A DNA stretch of 64,000 nt from Rhizobium sp. BT03 (GTDB taxonomy: Bacteria > Pseudomonadota > Alphaproteobacteria > Rhizobiales > Rhizobiaceae), in assembly GCF_030053155.1 (NCBI RefSeq), contig NZ_CP125640.1, positions 1,364,001 through 1,428,000 on the forward strand. Reading direction: 5' to 3'. This document shows, piece after piece, positions 62,613 to 64,000 of the stretch. Under the pieces are notes generated by a model. It saw only the letters and a list, made by a program, of their open reading frames with translations. It ran no database searches and had not been told where the DNA came from. Position numbers and translations under genes: made by a program. The stretch's first letter is position 1; each line of letters opens with the position of its first letter.

Positions 62613-62852
62613 TTGCAATCAGGCCCATCCATTTCAGAGTTCATATTGTGGCTATTTTTCACGGTCGTCTCTCTCAGCCTGGCGTGCTGGTTGGCGCGCC
62701 GACCCAAAAGGACAAGCGTTGGAATCATCCTTGGAGCACTTCTGGGGTTGACCTTGATGTCCATCGCCTCAGCTCTGGTCGGTTTCCTGGGAAACGTTCT
62801 TCCCTTCGGGCAAATCGACTTCTGGCTCTCCAGTTTGACAGCGCAGATCTGA
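62613..62852 (+). CDS. Possible small membrane protein
   Basis: 79 residues from a TTG with GAAGGA ahead. Two hydrophobic stretches ([22 protein letters not shown] and [29 protein letters not shown]) flank a short RRPKRT loop. No family recognised; a real but weakly supported gene. Confidence 0.5.
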   Translation: MQSGPSISEFILWLFFTVVSLSLACWLARRPKRTSVGIILGALLGLTLMSIASALVGFLGNVLPFGQIDFWLSSLTAQI

Positions 62853-62949
62853 AGCAAACATTCATCACAGGAATTGACCGAAGCGATCGAAAACTATCGT
62901 TTCTCTGATGCGTCCGATGCAGTTAAAAGTGGTGCGTCAGGAACCGCCC

Positions 62950-64000
62950 ATGTCATCCACCTTCTCCTTGATCCTGCGCGACAATAGGATCCGCATTCCT
63001 GCGGTGACGCTCGTCGCGCTCGCCTTTACCTATGCCTCGACCGCGCCCTATCAGTCGATCATCGGGATCAACGAACTGGGCTTGAGCAACGGCGCCTATT
63101 CGGCGCTGATCTTCTTCTCGGCAATCGTCAACGTCACCACCAGCCTGACGCTCGGCATCTGGTCCGACAGGCTGAAAGAGCGGCGGCCGCTGGTGCTGGG
63201 GCTTTCTGTCGCCGGCATGCTCGGCTTCGGGTCGATCGCGATCTTTCACAGCCCCGCCATCTTCATCGTCTCGACGCTGTTGCTGGTGCCGATGAGCAAC
63301 TCCACCTATTCGCTGCTGTTTGCCAGCCTGCGCGCCCGGACCAACCAGATGGATCGCGGCCAGGCGGCGGGGATCACGGCAACAGTGCGGGCGCTGTTTT
63401 CAGGCTCCTGGGCGCTGGCGCCGGGGATGATCGGTCTTTATCTCGTCAATTCGCCGTCGATGACGCCGGCCTACGGGATCGCCGCGCTGGCAAGCTGCAC
63501 CTGTTTCTGTCTGTATTTCTTCTTCGCGCCCGGAAACGGCACAGCTGGCCCGGCCCCCGATCACGTCGGCTTCCTGGCGTCGCTGAAGCGGATCTTCATG
63601 CCCTATGTGCTGGTGCGCGTCATCGTCATGGCGATGCTGTTCGGGCTGCAGCGGCTGAATGCCATGCTCCTGCCGCTGATCATCACCCATGCGGCTGACG
63701 GAAGTGTCGTCGATGTCGGCTTCATCGCCGGGCTGACCGCCTTTCTCGAAATGCCGTTCATGGTGATGTGGGGTATGGCGCAGCGACGGTTCCGCACCGC
63801 GCATGTGCTCGCCTTCGGCGCGCTGATCTACTGCTGCTATCTGCTGCTGCTCGGCTTTGCCGCCGCACCCTGGCACATCTATGCGCTGCTCCTCCTCAAC
63901 GCCTGCGGGGCGGCGGCAATCCTCAGCGTGCCGATCACCTATCTGCAGGACCTGATCGCAGACCGGCCGGGGCTCGGAACCTCGCTGATCTCGCTCAACA
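62950..64000 (+). CDS. MFS transporter, Set-like sugar/drug efflux (5' part)
   Basis: About 350 residues are visible to the right edge, with no stop reached. About ten or eleven helices are present. The motif-A-like loop is LGIWSDRLKERRPLVLG. The N-terminal PYQSIIGINELGLSNGAYSALIFFSAIVNVT and FALRARTNQ-type later segments resemble SetA/SetB sugar efflux transporters. AGGAACCGCCC precedes the ATG. The substrate is unknown. Confidence 0.82.
   Translation, partial: MSSTFSLILRDNRIRIPAVTLVALAFTYASTAPYQSIIGINELGLSNGAYSALIFFSAIVNVTTSLTLGIWSDRLKERRPLVLGLSVAGMLGFGSIAIFHSPAIFIVSTLLLVPMSNSTYSLLFASLRARTNQMDRGQAAGITATVRALFSGSWALAPGMIGLYLVNSPSMTPAYGIAALASCTCFCLYFFFAPGNGTAGPAPDHVGFLASLKRIFMPYVLVRVIVMAMLFGLQRLNAMLLPLIITHAADGSVVDVGFIAGLTAFLEMPFMVMWGMAQRRFRTAHVLAFGALIYCCYLLLLGFAAAPWHIYALLLLNACGAAAILSVPITYLQDLIADRPGLGTSLISLN

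Overview
The window reads as chromosome-type sequence from a fast-growing alphaproteobacterium, most likely Rhizobium (R. leguminosarum/etli group). Base composition is high-GC with strong third-position GC bias. It carries a PmtA-like phospholipid N-methyltransferase, Ohr/OhrR, a RopB/Omp25-type outer-membrane barrel, tandem YkuD L,D-transpeptidases and an R. etli-type L-asparaginase. Palindromic intergenic repeats of the kind called RIME in rhizobia occur at several sites. I saw no tRNA, rRNA, CRISPR array, transposase or prophage genes.

Layout. 1-12 kb: end of a pmtA-like gene, a TauE/SafE permease, an MFS pump beside a TetR/GST divergent pair with a long inverted-repeat operator, NAD synthetase, a class III nucleotide cyclase, an emrAB-type efflux operon with a divergent LysR gene, and a branched-chain aminotransferase. 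12-23 kb: alcohol dehydrogenase, cupin, CNNM/CorC-type protein, trans-aconitate methyltransferase, glucose-6-phosphate dehydrogenase, a NUDIX gene with a damaged 5' end, a ParDE toxin-antitoxin pair and a DUF853 HerA-type ATPase. 23-28 kb: two ABC-F genes separated by a duplicated and decayed interval. It holds a frameshifted membrane-protein gene, a 3' remnant of an ABC-F gene, and a leader with a short peptide and a hairpin ahead of the second ABC-F gene. 28-36 kb: outer-membrane protein, VOC protein, DUF1579 and DUF899/MarR genes, ohr/ohrR with an OhrR box, ribosomal protein S21 (TTG start), cspA, and two L,D-transpeptidases. 36-46 kb: hydrolases, a DNA ligase plus ligase-associated exonuclease, a GDPD enzyme, a PAS-GAF-GGDEF-EAL protein and a Tat-exported repeat protein. 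46-56 kb: mqsRA with a frameshifted toxin, GST, LysR, then a catabolic-looking cluster (GntR with two DNA-binding domains, beta-propeller lactonase, ACS-family MFS carrier, aconitase paralogue). 56-64 kb: acetyltransferase, NAGPA-domain protein, two GSTs, MmcQ/YjbR, DeoR regulator, asparaginase and the start of an MFS transporter.

Recurring themes are detoxification and efflux (four GSTs, two multidrug pumps, Ohr, two ABC-F proteins) and small regulator/target pairs with visible palindromic operators. Gene erosion is also visible: three reading frames (NUDIX, membrane protein, mqsR) are each broken by a single-base shift. The best candidates for something new are the leader-peptide/hairpin arrangement ahead of the second ABC-F gene, the mosaic duplication around it, and the GntR-lactonase-MFS-aconitase cluster.
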